From NCBI GenBank assembly GCA_946408995.1, contig CAMJUL010000045.1:1-33153 (forward strand): DNA of 33,153 nt, given 5' to 3'. The translations under genes and the position numbers were made by a program. Source of the stretch: an uncultured Clostridia bacterium (GTDB lineage: Bacteria > Bacillota > Clostridia > Christensenellales > Aristaeellaceae). The notes beneath the pieces are model-generated. The model ran no database searches. It saw only the letters and a program-made list of their open reading frames with translations, and was not told the DNA's origin. Shown here one piece after another: positions 31,767 through 33,153 of this stretch (its first letter is position 1; each line of letters opens with the position of its first letter).

Positions 31767-33053
31767 TCAGTCCTCGTCAAAGAAGGCGCGGGCAAACCCC
31801 TCCAGGGCCTGCTGATCCGCCGCGGCCATCATTTCACAGGCGCTGTGCATGGCCAGGATCCCCGCCCCCAGGTCCACCGTGGGGGCCGGGACCTGGCTGG
31901 AGAGGATGGAGCCAATGGTCCCGCCGCCCTTGGTGTTGGAGTGCTTGGCGAACCGCTGGTACGGGATGCCCTTTCTCCTGCAGAGGGCCTCCGCCTCCGC
32001 CAGCGCGCCGCAGTCCCACGCGTAGGACTGGTTGGAGGCGGATTTGAGCACAAAGCCGCCCCCCAGCACGGGATAATTGGTAATGTCCTGCACCTGGGGA
32101 TAATTCGGATGATAGGCGTGAGCCACGTCCGCCGAGATCATCAGTCCCTGGGAAGCCAGGGAAAGCATATCGGCGGCGTCCATGCCAAAGGCACGGCCAA
32201 TCTTTTCCAGGATCAGCCGGGGCAGGGCGCTGTCCGCCCCCTGCTTGGACCGGCTTCCGATCTCTTCGTTGTCAAACAGGCATACCAGATTGAGCCCGTC
32301 CCGCCTTCCGCCCTCGCACAGTCCGTGGATCAGCGCTGCGCAGGAGGTCAGGTCATCCAGGCGCGGGGCGGAAACAAACTCCTCCTTCCAGCCCGCAAGA
32401 CAGGGAGGCGCCGGATTGTACAGGCACAGATCCCAGTCCAGGATGCTTTCCGGCCCGACGCCGATCTCCTGCCCCAGCAGCGCTCCGAAGGCGCCCGCGG
32501 CCTCCTTGAGGTCCGTCATCATCAGGATGGGCAGCAGTTCCTTCTGGTTGTCGATGGGCGCCCCGTTCTCGTTGACGCCCCGGTTCATGTGCACCGCCAG
32601 GTTCGGCAGATACGCAACCGGCCTTTTCAGGTCCACGCAGCGCACCTCCACTGCGTTTCCGTCCATCACGGCCACCTGCCCAGCCACCGAGAGCGGCCTG
32701 TCAAACCAGGTGTTGAGGATGGGCCCCCCGTAGACCTCGGTGTTGAGCTGCAGGCAGCCCCGCCGCAGCAGCTCCGGCGAGGGCTTGATGCGGAGCACGG
32801 GGGTGTCCACATGGGCGCCGGCCGCCCGGAAGGTCCCCTCCGCCCCTTTGGTCTCCCCGATCGTAAAGGCATACAGGGTCGTGGGAAACGGCACGGTATA
32901 ATACCGCCCGCCTTTTTCCAGGGGCCAGGGGTCCTTCAGGCTCAGCTCCCGGAAGCCGGCCTCCCGGAGCACCTGCCGGCTCCAAAGCACCGCGTGGGTG
33001 GGGGAGGTCCCCTGAAGGATATAATCAAACAGATGCTGAAGGGCCTTGTCCAT
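31767..33053 (-). CDS. M18 family aminopeptidase
   Basis: This 428-residue cytoplasmic metallopeptidase trims N-terminal, often acidic or hydrophobic, residues from peptides. Two-metal site motifs are visible: AAGAHVDTPVLRIKP (H81, D83), APRLDDLTSC, LFDNEEIGSRSKQGA and the ISADVAHAYHPNYP histidine stretch, followed by FAKHSNTKGGGTIGSILSS. The length matches bacterial M18 enzymes and the frame is intact. The ribosome site before the ATG is weak (GGTAAAGAAAATG). It lies upstream of dnaK in the same direction, separated by 149 nt that hold the dnaK promoter. Tandem repeats lie just upstream of it. Confidence 0.95.
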   Translation of the reverse strand: MDKALQHLFDYILQGTSPTHAVLWSRQVLREAGFRELSLKDPWPLEKGGRYYTVPFPTTLYAFTIGETKGAEGTFRAAGAHVDTPVLRIKPSPELLRRGCLQLNTEVYGGPILNTWFDRPLSVAGQVAVMDGNAVEVRCVDLKRPVAYLPNLAVHMNRGVNENGAPIDNQKELLPILMMTDLKEAAGAFGALLGQEIGVGPESILDWDLCLYNPAPPCLAGWKEEFVSAPRLDDLTSCAALIHGLCEGGRRDGLNLVCLFDNEEIGSRSKQGADSALPRLILEKIGRAFGMDAADMLSLASQGLMISADVAHAYHPNYPQVQDITNYPVLGGGFVLKSASNQSYAWDCGALAEAEALCRRKGIPYQRFAKHSNTKGGGTIGSILSSQVPAPTVDLGAGILAMHSACEMMAAADQQALEGFARAFFDED

Positions 33054-33060
33054 TTTCTTT

Positions 33061-33153
33061 ACCGTGCGCCCTGTTCCGGCGCTTTCCTTTCGCTTTTTTT
33101 ACCGTGTTCCCTGATCAGGCGCTTTCCTTTCGCTTTTTTTACTGTGTTCCCTG
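33061..33153. repeat. 40-bp tandem repeat at the right edge
   Basis: Two full units (33061-33100 and 33101-33140) and a partial third (33141-33153) share ACCGTG at the start and a 22-nt identical right half (GCGCTTTCCTTTCGC plus seven T). Differences are concentrated in the middle of the unit. The array continues beyond the window. It lies directly upstream of the M18 gene, so it may overlap its promoter or leader. Confidence 0.85.

Noticed and set aside
33061-33153. CRISPR array
   Set aside because: The 40-bp units are directly adjacent with no unique spacers and no cas genes are present, so this is a simple tandem repeat.

Overview
The window is a GC-rich, gene-dense chromosomal segment. 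It most likely comes from an uncultured member of the Bacillota, class Clostridia. The evidence is the SCIFF ranthipeptide pair, an AddB-type recombination nuclease, a DUF5685/J-domain/DnaK cluster, a LplB/LplC-type carbohydrate ABC transporter, strong AGGAGG ribosome binding sites and classical sigma-A promoters. I see no rRNA, tRNA, CRISPR array, insertion sequence or phage gene.

Left part (about 60-8095, plus strand). A near-consensus promoter drives six tightly packed genes: a small helical protein of unknown function, a GrpE-like protein, a divergent 823-residue Hsp70, an AAA+ ATPase, a membrane protein with a zinc ribbon and TPR-like repeats, and a J-like protein lacking HPD at the usual place. 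This looks like a complete but highly divergent, possibly membrane-tethered Hsp70 machine, and it is the best candidate in the window for a poorly described system.

Centre left (8094-18186, minus strand). A promoter inside this run drives the SCIFF precursor (scfA), an attenuator-like hairpin, the radical SAM maturase (scfB), a PLP-dependent Orn/Lys/Arg-decarboxylase-like enzyme, a tRNA-dihydrouridine synthase and a secreted BspA-type repeat protein. Upstream lie addB, a six-TM Mbeg1-like hydrolase and a HAD-like fragment.

Centre right (18482-27698, mostly plus strand). These are housekeeping genes (glyA, a small alpha/beta hydrolase, a YbaK-like deacylase on the minus strand, tcdA). An operon follows with a carbohydrate-type solute-binding protein, two permeases and an AraC regulator but no ATPase gene. 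A TtcA-like tRNA thiolation protein has its own strong promoter.

Right part (27763-33053, minus strand). A second Hsp70 operon contains a canonical DnaK, a DUF5685 protein, a true HPD J-domain protein with a Gly/Tyr-rich linker and Cys-rich tail, and a small membrane zinc-ribbon protein. Its putative promoter has a perfect palindrome in a 20-bp spacer. An M18 aminopeptidase lies upstream, and a 40-bp tandem repeat runs off the right edge.

The window thus holds two separate Hsp70 loci, one degenerate and one canonical. Each encodes an Hsp70, a J or J-like protein and a membrane protein with a zinc ribbon. All functional assignments rest on reading motifs by eye; no database search was run.
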